Shown: in pieces, positions 32,981 to 39,777 of the stretch
How positions within the stretch are numbered: the first letter of the stretch is position 1
Layout: each line of letters starts with the position of its first letter
Origin: an uncultured Clostridia bacterium
GTDB taxonomy: Bacteria; Bacillota; Clostridia; Oscillospirales; Oscillospiraceae
NCBI GenBank assembly: GCA_946547105.1
Contig: CAMNOV010000010.1
Coordinates: forward strand, 1-39,777
Direction: 5' to 3'
DNA: 39,777 nt
The notes under the pieces: generated by a model
Databases searched by the model: none
The model's input: only the letters and a program-made list of their open reading frames with translations
What the model was told of the DNA's origin: nothing
Position numbers and translations under genes: made by a program

Positions 32981-33000
32981 ATAAAAAGGAGGCCGGTTCA

Positions 33001-34101
33001 TTGCCCAGCCAAATCACCAACTATCAGTGCCCCGCCTGTACCGGCCCGCTGCATTTTGTCGGATCCTCCGGCAGGCTGGAATGCGAATACTGCGGCAGCA
33101 GCTATTCCGTGCAGGAGATCGAGGCGCTTTACGCCGACAAGGAAGAAGCGGCCGAGGCCGCCGGCGTCCAGGCGCAGAGCGCAGAAGCGGCGCAGGCCGC
33201 CGAGGAGTACAGCTTTCAGCAGGGTGCGGAGGGCCTGAAGGTCTACAGCTGCCCGAGCTGCGGAGCGGAGCTCTTTTGCGACGAGACCACCGCCGCCACC
33301 AGCTGCCCCTACTGCGGCAACCCGACGGTCGTGCCCAGCCAGTTCCACGGCCAGCGCAAGCCGGACTACGTTCTCCCCTTCAAGCTGGATAAGAAGGCCG
33401 CCGTCGCCGCGCTGAAGAACTTTTACAAAGGCAAAAAGCTGCTGCCCCGCGCCTTTACCGACAACAATCACATTGAGGAGATCCGCGGGGTCTACGTCCC
33501 CTTCTGGCTTTTTGACGGGCGCGTCACGGCGGACATCCGCTACGCCGCCACCCGGGTGCGCAGCTTCACCAGCGGCAAATACCGCATCACCGAGACCAAC
33601 CACTTTGACGTCCGCCGCGCGGGCACGCTGGATTTCCGGCGCATCCCGGCCGACGGCTCGAAGAAAATGCCCGATCCGATGATGGACTCGATCGAGCCCT
33701 TTGACTACAGCGAGCTCAAGCCCTTTTCCACCGCCTATCTGCCGGGCTTTCTGGCGGATATCTACGACGTGAGCGCCGAGGAGGCCTCGGAGCGCGCGGT
33801 GCGCCGGGCCTGCAGCACCTCCATCACCGAGGTGAACGCCACCGCCGCCGGCACCTACGCCAGCTGCACGCCGGTCAGCCAGCAGGTCGACATGCCGCGC
33901 TTTCAGGCGCATTACGCCCTGTTGCCGGTGTGGATGCTCGCCACGCGCTGGAACGACAAGACCTATCTCTTTGCCATGAACGGACAGACCGGCAAGCTCA
34001 TCGGCGACCTGCCCGTGTCCATGGGCCGCTGGTGGGCCTGGTTCTTCGGCATCGCAGGGCCGCTGGCCGCCGTGCTGGCCGCGATCCTGTTTCTGATGTG
34101 A
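33001..34101 (+). CDS. Zinc-ribbon membrane protein (YdjG-like)
   Basis: The product has 366 residues. The start is TTG at 33001, because AAAAAGGAGG sits 8 nt upstream; the in-frame ATG at 32977 lies inside the hairpin and before that site. Zinc ribbon 1 is YQCPACTGPLHFVG with CEYCGSSY, zinc ribbon 2 CPSCGAELFCDETTAATSCPYCG. A central beta-rich domain (about 110-330: PFKLDKKAAVAALKNFYK, YVPFWLFDGRVTADIRY) follows, with one or two C-terminal membrane helices (MGRWWAWFFGIAGPLAAVLAAILF). B. subtilis YdjG has TFIIB-type ribbons and a membrane anchor, and sits in the same operon as SPFH YdjI. It may link the membrane and the SPFH partner. Confidence 0.85.
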   Translation: MPSQITNYQCPACTGPLHFVGSSGRLECEYCGSSYSVQEIEALYADKEEAAEAAGVQAQSAEAAQAAEEYSFQQGAEGLKVYSCPSCGAELFCDETTAATSCPYCGNPTVVPSQFHGQRKPDYVLPFKLDKKAAVAALKNFYKGKKLLPRAFTDNNHIEEIRGVYVPFWLFDGRVTADIRYAATRVRSFTSGKYRITETNHFDVRRAGTLDFRRIPADGSKKMPDPMMDSIEPFDYSELKPFSTAYLPGFLADIYDVSAEEASERAVRRACSTSITEVNATAAGTYASCTPVSQQVDMPRFQAHYALLPVWMLATRWNDKTYLFAMNGQTGKLIGDLPVSMGRWWAWFFGIAGPLAAVLAAILFLM

Positions 34102-34112
34102 GGAGGGCGGCC

Positions 34113-35063
34113 ATGAAGAAAAGACTCTTTGCTTTGCTTCTCGCCCTTCTGCTGCTGACGGCCTTCGCGCCGGCGGCCCTGGCCGAGGACACCGCGCCCG
34201 CGGAGGAGAGCGCGCCGGTCGAAGAGACCGCCGCCCCCGAAGAGACGGCACAGCCGGAAGAGACGGCCGAGACAGCCTTCCCCTACGTGCTGGACCAGGC
34301 GGGTCTGCTGAGCGACAGCCAGCGCCAAGCGCTGGAGCAGAAGGCCGCCGCGCTGAGCGAGCAGCATCAGTGCAGCCTCTATGTCGTCACCGTGCAGGAT
34401 CATACGAGCCTCAACTACGACGTTTACGAGGCCGCGAAGGGCGTTTTCCAGTACTACGATCTCGGCTGGGGCGCGGAGAAAAACGGCGTGATCCTGCTGC
34501 TGAGCATGAACGCGCGCGACTACGCCTTTGCCGGACACGGCAGCGGCGAGACGATCTGCAGCCGGGAGAGCAGCTGGCTCATTGAAGACGAATTCCTGGA
34601 TAACTTCCGGAACAACGACTGGTCCGGCGGCTTCGACGATTTTCTGGACGCCTGCGATACGCAGCTGACCAAACTGGAATCGGGCGAGGACGTCAACGCC
34701 GGCGCCGAGATCGTCACCGGGCCAGACGGGCTGGATTACCACAGCTACAACAATCCCTACGAAACGCGCGAGCCCATCATCCTGCCCCGCGTGCTGGCCG
34801 TCATCTTCATCCCGATCGCCGTGGCGCTGGGCGTGTGCTCGGTGTTCAAGGCGCAGATGAAGACCGCGAAGGAGGCCACCCGCGCCGACGAGTATCTGGT
34901 GCCGCACAGCATGAAGCTCAGCAGGAAGGAAGATATCTTCACCCACCGCACCGAAAGCCGTACGCTGATCGAGACCGACTCCGGTCACCGCGCAGGCGGC
35001 GGAGGCGGCGGAAGCAGCTTCCATTCCGGCGGCGGCTTCTCCGGCCGCAGCGGCAAGTTTTAA
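34113..35063 (+). CDS. TPM-domain membrane protein (YdjH-like)
   Basis: The product has 316 residues. ATG 34113 has AGGAGG about 7 nt upstream and gives a signal peptide (MKKRLFALLLALLLLTAFAP). A Glu/Ala/Pro-rich stretch (about 28-50) is followed by a TPM domain (about 55-180: YVLDQAGLLSDSQRQALEQKAAALSEQ, CSLYVVTVQDHTSL, GAEKNGVILLLSMNARDYAF), a membrane helix near 230-250 (VLAVIFIPIAVALGVCSVF), a cytoplasmic stretch, and a Gly/Ser-rich end, GGGGGGSSFHSGGGFSG. TPM domains occur in proteins of photosystem repair and in YgcG-type proteins. It starts 11 bp after the YdjG-like gene and ends at a terminator. Confidence 0.88.
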   Translation: MKKRLFALLLALLLLTAFAPAALAEDTAPAEESAPVEETAAPEETAQPEETAETAFPYVLDQAGLLSDSQRQALEQKAAALSEQHQCSLYVVTVQDHTSLNYDVYEAAKGVFQYYDLGWGAEKNGVILLLSMNARDYAFAGHGSGETICSRESSWLIEDEFLDNFRNNDWSGGFDDFLDACDTQLTKLESGEDVNAGAEIVTGPDGLDYHSYNNPYETREPIILPRVLAVIFIPIAVALGVCSVFKAQMKTAKEATRADEYLVPHSMKLSRKEDIFTHRTESRTLIETDSGHRAGGGGGGSSFHSGGGFSGRSGKF

Positions 35064-35067
35064 AGCG

Positions 35068-35106
35068 AAAAACAGCGTCTCCGAAACGGAGACGCTGTTT
35101 TTTTAT
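35068..35106. terminator. Terminator between the TPM gene and the MBL gene
   Basis: A 16 bp stem (35068-35083 with 35087-35102) with T and A runs. Convergent genes share it. Confidence 0.85.
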
Positions 35107-35720
35107 TCGCAGGGACAGCGGAGCACGACCGTCGCCGCGCCCTCGATGGCATCCGGATCGAAGGAGCTGCCGTCGAGCCGGACGATCCGCCCGCGCAGCG
35201 CCAGGAACTCCTCCACCGGACCGATCACCTCGTAGCCGAAGCCCGCGCCGCGGTAGTGCATCGGCACCGTCAGCCGCGCGCCGACGGCCTGCGCCGTGCG
35301 ATGGGCGGTTTTCGCGTCGATCGTATAGTGCCCGCCCACGGGGATCAGCAGCACGTCGATTTTCCCGAGCGCGGCGAGCTGCTTTTCCTTCAGCTCATGG
35401 CCCAGGTCGCCCAAATGCGCGACGCGCTTGCCCTCGGCCTCGACGACGTGGATCGTGTTTCTTCCGCGCAGCAGGCCGTGCTTGTCGTCATGGAAGCTGT
35501 CGATCGCCGTCACGCGGAAGGCGGGCTGCTTCCCGCTCAGGCGCACCGCTTCGGCATAGCCGTGGTCGCGGTGGCCGTGGCTGCACAGCACCGCGTCCGC
35601 CGCCAGCTCCGGCAGCGACAGTCCCGGCACCGAGCCGGGCGCATAGGGATCAAAGACGACCGAGCCCTCCGCCGTTTCCAGCAGAAAACAGGAATGTCCG
35701 TACCAGGTCAGTTTCATCAT
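35103..35720 (-). CDS. MBL-fold metallo-hydrolase
   Basis: About 205 residues. The start is ATG 35720 or 35717, with AAGGGGG just upstream; the in-frame extension to 35768 lacks a site. The signature SHGHRDHG (His48, His50, Asp52, His53) is the metal-binding HxHxDH. MKLTWYGHSCFLLET at the start and AHLGDLGHELKEKQLAALGKID, followed by PVGGHYTID, are typical of the UlaG/YtkL-like metal-dependent hydrolase group. The substrate is unknown. It is transcribed convergently with the TPM gene and divergently from the VanY-type gene. Confidence 0.9.
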   Translation of the reverse strand: MMKLTWYGHSCFLLETAEGSVVFDPYAPGSVPGLSLPELAADAVLCSHGHRDHGYAEAVRLSGKQPAFRVTAIDSFHDDKHGLLRGRNTIHVVEAEGKRVAHLGDLGHELKEKQLAALGKIDVLLIPVGGHYTIDAKTAHRTAQAVGARLTVPMHYRGAGFGYEVIGPVEEFLALRGRIVRLDGSSFDPDAIEGAATVVLRCPCE

Positions 35721-35778
35721 GCACGCCCCCTTCTTTCTCAGTATAGCAAAGCACCCGCGCCGCTGCAAGAATTTTCAG

Positions 35779-35807
35779 TTGACCTTGCATTTTTCGGATG
35801 GTATGAT
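35779..35807 (+). promoter_or_regulatory. Promoter of the VanY-type gene (TTGACC-17-TATGAT)
   Basis: TTGACC at 35779-35784, 17 bp, TATGAT at 35802-35807. Upstream is the short region shared with the divergent MBL gene. Confidence 0.7.
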
Positions 35808-35839
35808 AAAATCAGAAAAAAAGATGCAGGAGGCACTCC

Positions 35840-36745
35840 ATGAGTGTGAAACGCTTTTTCCGGGTACTGCTCGGCCTGGCGCTGCTGGCCGTGTTTGTGT
35901 ACTGTATGTACTGCAACTATCAGGTTGCGCCGAAGCTCCTTGAGCCGGAGGGCTGGCTGCCCACGGTGGAAGTCCCCGCGCCGGTCGAAGAGACCCCGGA
36001 GCCCGTCATCCCGGACTTCATCCCCGTGGAATCGGAGAGCAGTGAGCCGGAGCCGAGCGCCGAACCGACGCCGGAAGTCACGCCAGAGCCCGCCGTCGAT
36101 CCCGACAGCCCCGAGGGTCGCGCCGCCGCAATGGGTCTGCCCGCGCCGCCGGAGATCGATATCGACAGCTGGGAGTTCATCCTCGCCAACGACTATAACT
36201 CCATCGGCGAGTACGCGCCGCAAGGGCCCGAGATGCTGGAAGGCCAGCCGCTGGATTCGCGCATCATTGAGCCGATGAAGGCCATGGTGGCCGACACCCG
36301 CGACCAGGGGCTGAGCGTCTATCTCTCCTCCGGTTACCGCAGCTATTCCGACCAGCGCTACCTCTATAACCGCAAGGTGGCGCAGTATCCGCCCGACGGC
36401 AAGGATTCCAACGGCCGCTGGATCGTTCTGCCTCCCGGCACGAGCGAGCACCAGACGGGTCTGGCCTGCGATATCACGGACGTCTACCACGAGTTCAAGG
36501 ACCGCAGCCTGGAGGAGACGGCCATGTACCAGTACATGAGCCAGCACTGCCAGGAATTCGGCTTCATCGTCCGCTACCCGGCGGACAAGGAGGAAGTGAC
36601 CGGCGTGATGTACGAGCCCTGGCACTTCCGCTACGTGGGCGTGGAGGCCGCGACCTACATCATGGAAAACGGCATCTGCCTGGAGGAATTCGTCAGCCTC
36701 TACCGCGATATTTACTCCGCGGAAAATCCTGCGCCGGAGGAATAG
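35840..36745 (+). CDS. D-alanyl-D-alanine carboxypeptidase, M15B (VanY-like)
   Basis: The product has 301 residues. An N-terminal membrane anchor (about 7-27) and a Pro/Glu-rich linker (about 42-95) precede the M15 domain (about 105-290). Zinc ligands His204 and Asp211 (TSEHQTGLACDIT) and His262 (EPWHFRYVG) are visible, with the catalytic Glu259 and the family's SGYRSYSDQ (Arg167). Such enzymes remove the terminal D-Ala of peptidoglycan stems outside the membrane. Nothing nearby suggests glycopeptide resistance (no VanR/S/H/A). ATG 35840 has GGAGG 8 nt upstream. The stop TAG leads into the repeat/terminator region at 36743. Confidence 0.93.
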   Translation: MSVKRFFRVLLGLALLAVFVYCMYCNYQVAPKLLEPEGWLPTVEVPAPVEETPEPVIPDFIPVESESSEPEPSAEPTPEVTPEPAVDPDSPEGRAAAMGLPAPPEIDIDSWEFILANDYNSIGEYAPQGPEMLEGQPLDSRIIEPMKAMVADTRDQGLSVYLSSGYRSYSDQRYLYNRKVAQYPPDGKDSNGRWIVLPPGTSEHQTGLACDITDVYHEFKDRSLEETAMYQYMSQHCQEFGFIVRYPADKEEVTGVMYEPWHFRYVGVEAATYIMENGICLEEFVSLYRDIYSAENPAPEE

Positions 36746-36850
36746 TTTTTAGTTTGTAGTTTTTAGTTTTTAGAAAACGACCGGGAGGGTGATGCCCTCC
36801 CGGTCGTTTCGTTTCTTCTAAAAACTAAGCTCTAAAAACTAAAAACTAAT
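36743..36850. repeat. Terminator nested in an A/T-rich inverted repeat
   Basis: A 15 bp GC stem (36775-36789 with 36795-36809, loop TGATG; ends AAACGACCGGGAGGG) is flanked outside by TAGTTTTTAG/CTAAAAACTA repeats, which pair again. Both convergent stop codons (VanY-type TAG at 36743-36745, galK TAG at 36846-36848) are formed by the outer repeats. It can terminate both genes. Confidence 0.8.
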
Positions 36851-37925
36851 TCAGATGCAGCTCGCGGCAGCTGCCCGCGCCGAAGACGGCCTCCATGCCG
36901 GCCCTGTAGCGCTCGAAGTAGTCCGCAGGCATCAGCGCCTGCACGCAGCCGGCGAAGCCGCCGCCGTGGACGCGCCAGGCGCCCTTGCCCGCAAGGAGCT
37001 TCGCGCTCAGCTCCAGACCCTGCTGCAGCTTGGTATCGCCGGTGGCGCTGGTGACGATATTGTTCAGCAGCTCCTCCGAGGAGCGGCCAGACTCGTTCAT
37101 CAGGCGCATGTAGGCCTCGCCGTCGCCCCGCTTGAGGGCGTCGCGCATCTGGGGCACGCGCTCGTTTTCGGCGAAAAAGTGCATCGCGCGGCGGATCGGC
37201 CGGTCGGCGGCGGAATAGCCGCGGGCCTTGAATTCCTCGGGATCCACGTCGCCGAGCACGCCCTTGTCGAAGAGGTTGGCCACATAGACCATGTCGGCCG
37301 GGATGCGGGCATAGGAGGTGTCCAGCCCGGCGTGGCTGCCGCCGGTATCGGTCAGGCAGAGGCGCAGGCCCATGCTGCCGAAATCGGCCACGATCGGCTC
37401 GATCTCGTTGGTCTTGAAATCGACGTATACCGTGTGGCCGAGGGAGCAGGCGAGCTGATCCATCAGACCGCAGGGCTTGCCGAAATATTTGTTTTCGGCG
37501 GTCTGGGCGACGCGGGCGATGACCACGGGATCGACCCGGCCGTCGTTATAGAGCGTGTTGAGGATGCGGCCGATCATGACGGAGAAGGCCGCGGAGGAGC
37601 TGAGGCCGGAGCCCGCGGGCAGGGTGCTGCGCAGCTCCGCGTCAAAGCCGCCGACTATAAGGCCGAGATCGACGAAGGAGGCAGCCACGCCGCGCACCAG
37701 CGACTTGGAGGAGCCGAACTCCGTCGGGCGGATCTCCATCTGGCTGAGGCTTACTTCAAAGGGCTCGAAGCCCTCGGAATGGATGCGGATCACGCGCTCG
37801 TCGTTCGTTTTGCAGCGGGCATAGAGGCCCAGGTCGACGCCGGAGGCCAGGATGCGGCCCAGCTGATGGTCGGTATGGTTGCCGGCAAGCTCTGTGCGGC
37901 CGGGAGTAAAAATTTCAGTTTTCAT
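36846..37925 (-). CDS. galK: Galactokinase
   Basis: The product has 359 residues from ATG 37925; the frame extends to 37982 but without a site (AAGGAAA lies before 37925). GHMP kinase motifs: GRTELAGNHTDHQLG at the start (the galactokinase signature), LPAGSGLSSSAAF (phosphate-binding loop) and HGGGFAGCVQAL at the C-terminus. CGLMDQLACSLG is the nucleotide and metal part. It makes galactose-1-phosphate for the Leloir pathway; galT and galE are not adjacent. GHMP relatives with other sugars exist, but the N-terminal signature supports galactokinase. It has its own promoter. Confidence 0.92.
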   Translation of the reverse strand: MKTEIFTPGRTELAGNHTDHQLGRILASGVDLGLYARCKTNDERVIRIHSEGFEPFEVSLSQMEIRPTEFGSSKSLVRGVAASFVDLGLIVGGFDAELRSTLPAGSGLSSSAAFSVMIGRILNTLYNDGRVDPVVIARVAQTAENKYFGKPCGLMDQLACSLGHTVYVDFKTNEIEPIVADFGSMGLRLCLTDTGGSHAGLDTSYARIPADMVYVANLFDKGVLGDVDPEEFKARGYSAADRPIRRAMHFFAENERVPQMRDALKRGDGEAYMRLMNESGRSSEELLNNIVTSATGDTKLQQGLELSAKLLAGKGAWRVHGGGFAGCVQALMPADYFERYRAGMEAVFGAGSCRELHLN

Positions 37926-37966
37926 AGGAAGCCGTTTCCTTTCCTTTTTTTGTATCATACTAAATA

Positions 37967-37995
37967 AGCATATAACAAACAAAAGGCAAAGTCAA
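37967..37995 (-). promoter_or_regulatory. Promoter of galK (TTGACT-17-TATGCT)
   Basis: TTGACT at 37990-37995, 17 bp, TATGCT at 37967-37972. The space to 38066 holds only a GGGAAGAG/CTCTTCCC hairpin near 38028-38049, a likely terminator of the DUF4342 gene. Confidence 0.65.
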
Positions 37996-38066
37996 TTCGG
38001 AAATGGCGGCAAGGGCAAAGAAAAATCGGGAAGAGAAGCCTCTTCCCGATCTTCTGTTCTTTGCTT

Positions 38067-38450
38067 TTACATCACGTCGGTGGAGCTGCCGTCATCCTTG
38101 ATGATCTCGAACTTGCAGTCAAAGCCGTAGGCTGCGGCCGCCGCGGCCAGGATGCTCCAGAACGGAGCCGCCGCCAGGCCGACCAGGCCGCCGATGATGC
38201 CGACGTTGACCGGAATGGTCAGCAGCACCTGATCGCCGCGCTTGACGCGGATCTTGTTAACGTTGCCCTCCTTGACCAGGGCCTTGATCTTTTCGATGAT
38301 CTCATCGGTCTTCACGCCGGATTTCTTCTCGAGGAGGACGATCGCGTCTACCACGCTGCCCTCGCTCTTTTCCAGCGCTTCCTTCGCCTCGCTGTAGCTG
38401 GCACCGGTGCGCTCACGGACGGCGTCGATCATTTCCAGGGTGATTTCCAT
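38067..38450 (-). CDS. DUF4342-family protein with UBA-like N-terminus
   Basis: The product has 127 residues from ATG 38450, which has AAAGGAGG 8 nt upstream; an ATG at 38456 is too near that site. Residues about 1-42 (ITLEMIDAVRERTGASYSEAKEALEKSEGSVVDAIVLLEK) form the UBA/TS-N-like helical fold also seen in EF-Ts. Residues about 45-120 match DUF4342, with a beta part (VNKIRVKRGDQVLLTIPVNV) and a membrane-like hydrophobic run (GIIGGLVGLAAAPFWSILAAAAAAYGF). The function is not known. It lies between galK and copy B of the multi-hairpin element. Confidence 0.85.
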   Translation of the reverse strand: MEITLEMIDAVRERTGASYSEAKEALEKSEGSVVDAIVLLEKKSGVKTDEIIEKIKALVKEGNVNKIRVKRGDQVLLTIPVNVGIIGGLVGLAAAPFWSILAAAAAAYGFDCKFEIIKDDGSSTDVM

Positions 38451-38537
38451 TCTCATATCCTCCTTTGAATTTATTGTGTGATGATAAGATACCACAATTT
38501 CGGCGGAATAATTCAACAGACTGTGAATCAAATGTGA

Positions 38538-38572
38538 AAAAAGTGGAAATGCATTGAGCATTTCCACTTTTT
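38538..38572. terminator. Terminator upstream of the DUF4342 gene, behind proS
   Basis: A 15 bp stem (38538-38552 with 38558-38572, loop ATTGA) carries A and T runs on both sides. It would end transcription of proS after copy B of the hairpin element. Confidence 0.8.
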
Positions 38573-38575
38573 CAG

Positions 38576-38746
38576 TCTCACAGAGTTTTTCGCCGCGCAC
38601 GGCGAAAAAGAAATATAATCCGTATTTTGCGGGGGCGTGTACCTCGCAAAATACACTTTGCAGTCCGCCAGTGTGCGAGCGCAGCGAGTGCGCGCAGCGG
38701 GCTGAACTCTCCTCAACGAAAAGCCCAGCGAAGCGGGTTTTCGTTG
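38576..38746 (-). repeat. Multi-hairpin element, copy B (inverted relative to copy A)
   Basis: The complement of 38576-38746 follows copy A from CAACGAAAACCCGCTTCG through GTATTTTGCGAGGTACA and CGCAAAATACGGATT to CGGCGAAAAACTCTG. The first 34 bp are the same; a block in the middle differs by an indel. It starts 3 bp after the proS stop. Confidence 0.85.
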
Positions 38747-38749
38747 AAA

Positions 38750-39777
38750 TTAGTACGCGACGCCCCAGTAGATCATCGTCGTTGCGGGCTTGCCGCAGCA
38801 GGCGCAGGTGTCGGCCAGGTGCTCCTGCTGGAAGGGGATGCAGCGGGAGGACATGCCGGCCTGCTCCTTCATCGCCTGCTCGCAGGCGAGATCGCCGCAC
38901 CACATGGTCTTGATGAAGCCGCCCTTTTCGTCCTGCAGGCGCTTGGCTTCCTCGATGGAATAGGCGGCATAGGTATGCTCTTCCATGTTGATCCGGGCCT
39001 TCTCGAACAGACCGTCGTGAACCAGCTGCAGCTGCTCGGCCGCCTTCGCTTCGAGTTCGTCGAGGGAAACGAGCGTCTTTTCACCGTTGTCGCGGCGGAC
39101 CATGACGCACTGGCCGTTTTCGATATCCCGGGGCCCGAGCTCCACGCGCAGCGGCACGCCCTTCATCTCGTACTGGGCGCACTTCCAGCCCATGGAGTTG
39201 TCGCTGTCGTCCATCTTCACGCGGAAGCCCGCGGCCTGCAGACGGTCGCGCAGAGCGGCGGCGGCTTCGAGCACGCCGGGCTTGTGCTGAGCGACGGGCA
39301 GAACGATGATCTGGATGGGCGCGATCTGCGGAGGCAGGACCAGACCGTTGTTGTCGCCGTGGGCCATGATGACCGCGCCGATCATGCGGGTCGTCGCGCC
39401 CCAGGAGGTCTGGAAGGGATACTGCAGCTTGTTGTCGCGGCCGGTGAAGGTCACGTTGTAGGCGCGGGAGAACTTGTCCCCGAAGTAATGCGAGGTGCCG
39501 CCCTGCAGGGCTTTGTGGTCCTTCATCATGCACTCGACGGTGTAGGTGGCTTCGGCGCCGGCGAATTTCTCCTTGTCGGTCTTGCGGCCGCGCACCACGG
39601 GGATCGCCAGGACCTTTTCATAGAAATCGGCATAGCAGTTGAGCTGCTGCTCGGTCTCCGCCATGGCCTCCTCGGCGGTCTCGTGGATGGTGTGGCCCTC
39701 CTGCCACCAGAATTCGCGGGAGCGCAGGAAGGGACGGGTGGTCTTTTCCCAGCGGATGACGGAGCACCACTGGTTAT
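38750..39777 (-). CDS. proS: Prolyl-tRNA synthetase, archaeal/eukaryotic-type (partial, N-terminus off window)
   Basis: The frame is open to the right edge and gives 341 residues. The class II motif 2 area FLRSREFWWQEGHTIHETAEEA is near the edge, followed by GGTSHYFGDKFSRAYNVTF, then FQTSWGATTRMIGAVIMAHGD (motif 3 region). The anticodon domain (APIQIIVLPVAQ) and a C-terminal zinc-binding domain (MWCGDLACEQAM, CIPFQQ, CACCGKPA) are visible; the chain ends in Tyr. This C-terminal zinc domain marks the shorter archaeal/eukaryotic-like ProRS, which also occurs in several Clostridia. It charges tRNA-Pro. The catalytic N-terminus lies beyond the window. Confidence 0.95.
   Translation of the reverse strand, partial: NQWCSVIRWEKTTRPFLRSREFWWQEGHTIHETAEEAMAETEQQLNCYADFYEKVLAIPVVRGRKTDKEKFAGAEATYTVECMMKDHKALQGGTSHYFGDKFSRAYNVTFTGRDNKLQYPFQTSWGATTRMIGAVIMAHGDNNGLVLPPQIAPIQIIVLPVAQHKPGVLEAAAALRDRLQAAGFRVKMDDSDNSMGWKCAQYEMKGVPLRVELGPRDIENGQCVMVRRDNGEKTLVSLDELEAKAAEQLQLVHDGLFEKARINMEEHTYAAYSIEEAKRLQDEKGGFIKTMWCGDLACEQAMKEQAGMSSRCIPFQQEHLADTCACCGKPATTMIYWGVAY

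Noticed and set aside
35840-36745. Vancomycin resistance module
   Set aside because: Only a VanY-type carboxypeptidase is present; the ligase, dehydrogenase and two-component genes are absent.
32754-38746. Composite transposon
   Set aside because: No transposase or integrase in or near the block; the genes inside look like ordinary chromosomal genes.

Overview
The window looks like a chromosomal stretch of a GC-rich (roughly 60 percent by eye) Gram-positive gut-type Clostridia, most likely Oscillospirales/Oscillospiraceae. Grounds: a C-terminal sortase-type signal, BspA-type leucine-rich repeat proteins, a dockerin, strong AGGAGG ribosome binding sites, Bacillota gene orders (rpsF-ssb-rpsR; rpmH-rnpA-yidD-yidC-khpB) and consensus sigma-A promoters with 16-17 bp spacers. 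No tRNA, rRNA, CRISPR array, transposase or phage gene was seen.

Layout. 1-5370: two leftward secreted leucine-rich repeat proteins, the second with a transglutaminase-like domain and a dockerin. 5379-5770: a hairpin-rich stretch without genes. 5783-7003: the rpsF-ssb-rpsR operon with promoter and structured leader. 7011-7173: a long imperfect palindrome. 7172-8008: an FRG-domain protein. 8108-16153: a giant sortase-anchored PHP-domain protein. 16154-16642: a divergent intergenic region with an inverted-repeat operator candidate and a tandem array of about 22 bp units that runs into the start codon of a YibE/F-like membrane protein. 17871-20686: an S66 peptidase and a HerA-like ATPase. 20805-24296: acpP, khpB/jag, yidC, yidD, rnpA, rpmH. 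24449-25978: an AT-rich membrane glycosyltransferase-like gene that looks foreign. 26034-29435: a cation/proton antiporter, a short aspartokinase and a lipoprotein. 29494-31244: folD-like and a CPBP protease. 31443-35063: an SPFH / zinc-ribbon / TPM-domain trio resembling the Bacillus ydjG-ydjH-ydjI envelope stress genes. 35103-38450: MBL hydrolase, VanY-type carboxypeptidase, galactokinase, DUF4342. 38750 to the edge: prolyl-tRNA synthetase, cut by the window.

Functional themes: ribosome and membrane-insertion housekeeping genes sit beside cell-surface and envelope genes (LRR, sortase-anchored PHP protein, LD-/DD-carboxypeptidases, SPFH trio).

The most unusual content is non-coding. There are two related palindromes of about 165 bp (7011-7173 and 21114-21280); a pair of inverted copies of a multi-hairpin element of about 175 bp (32754-32933 and 38576-38746) flanking a 5.6 kb block; a composite hairpin element at 5379-5562; and the 22 bp array at 16474-16652. 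A FolD-like protein lacking two usual active-site residues is the most notable protein.
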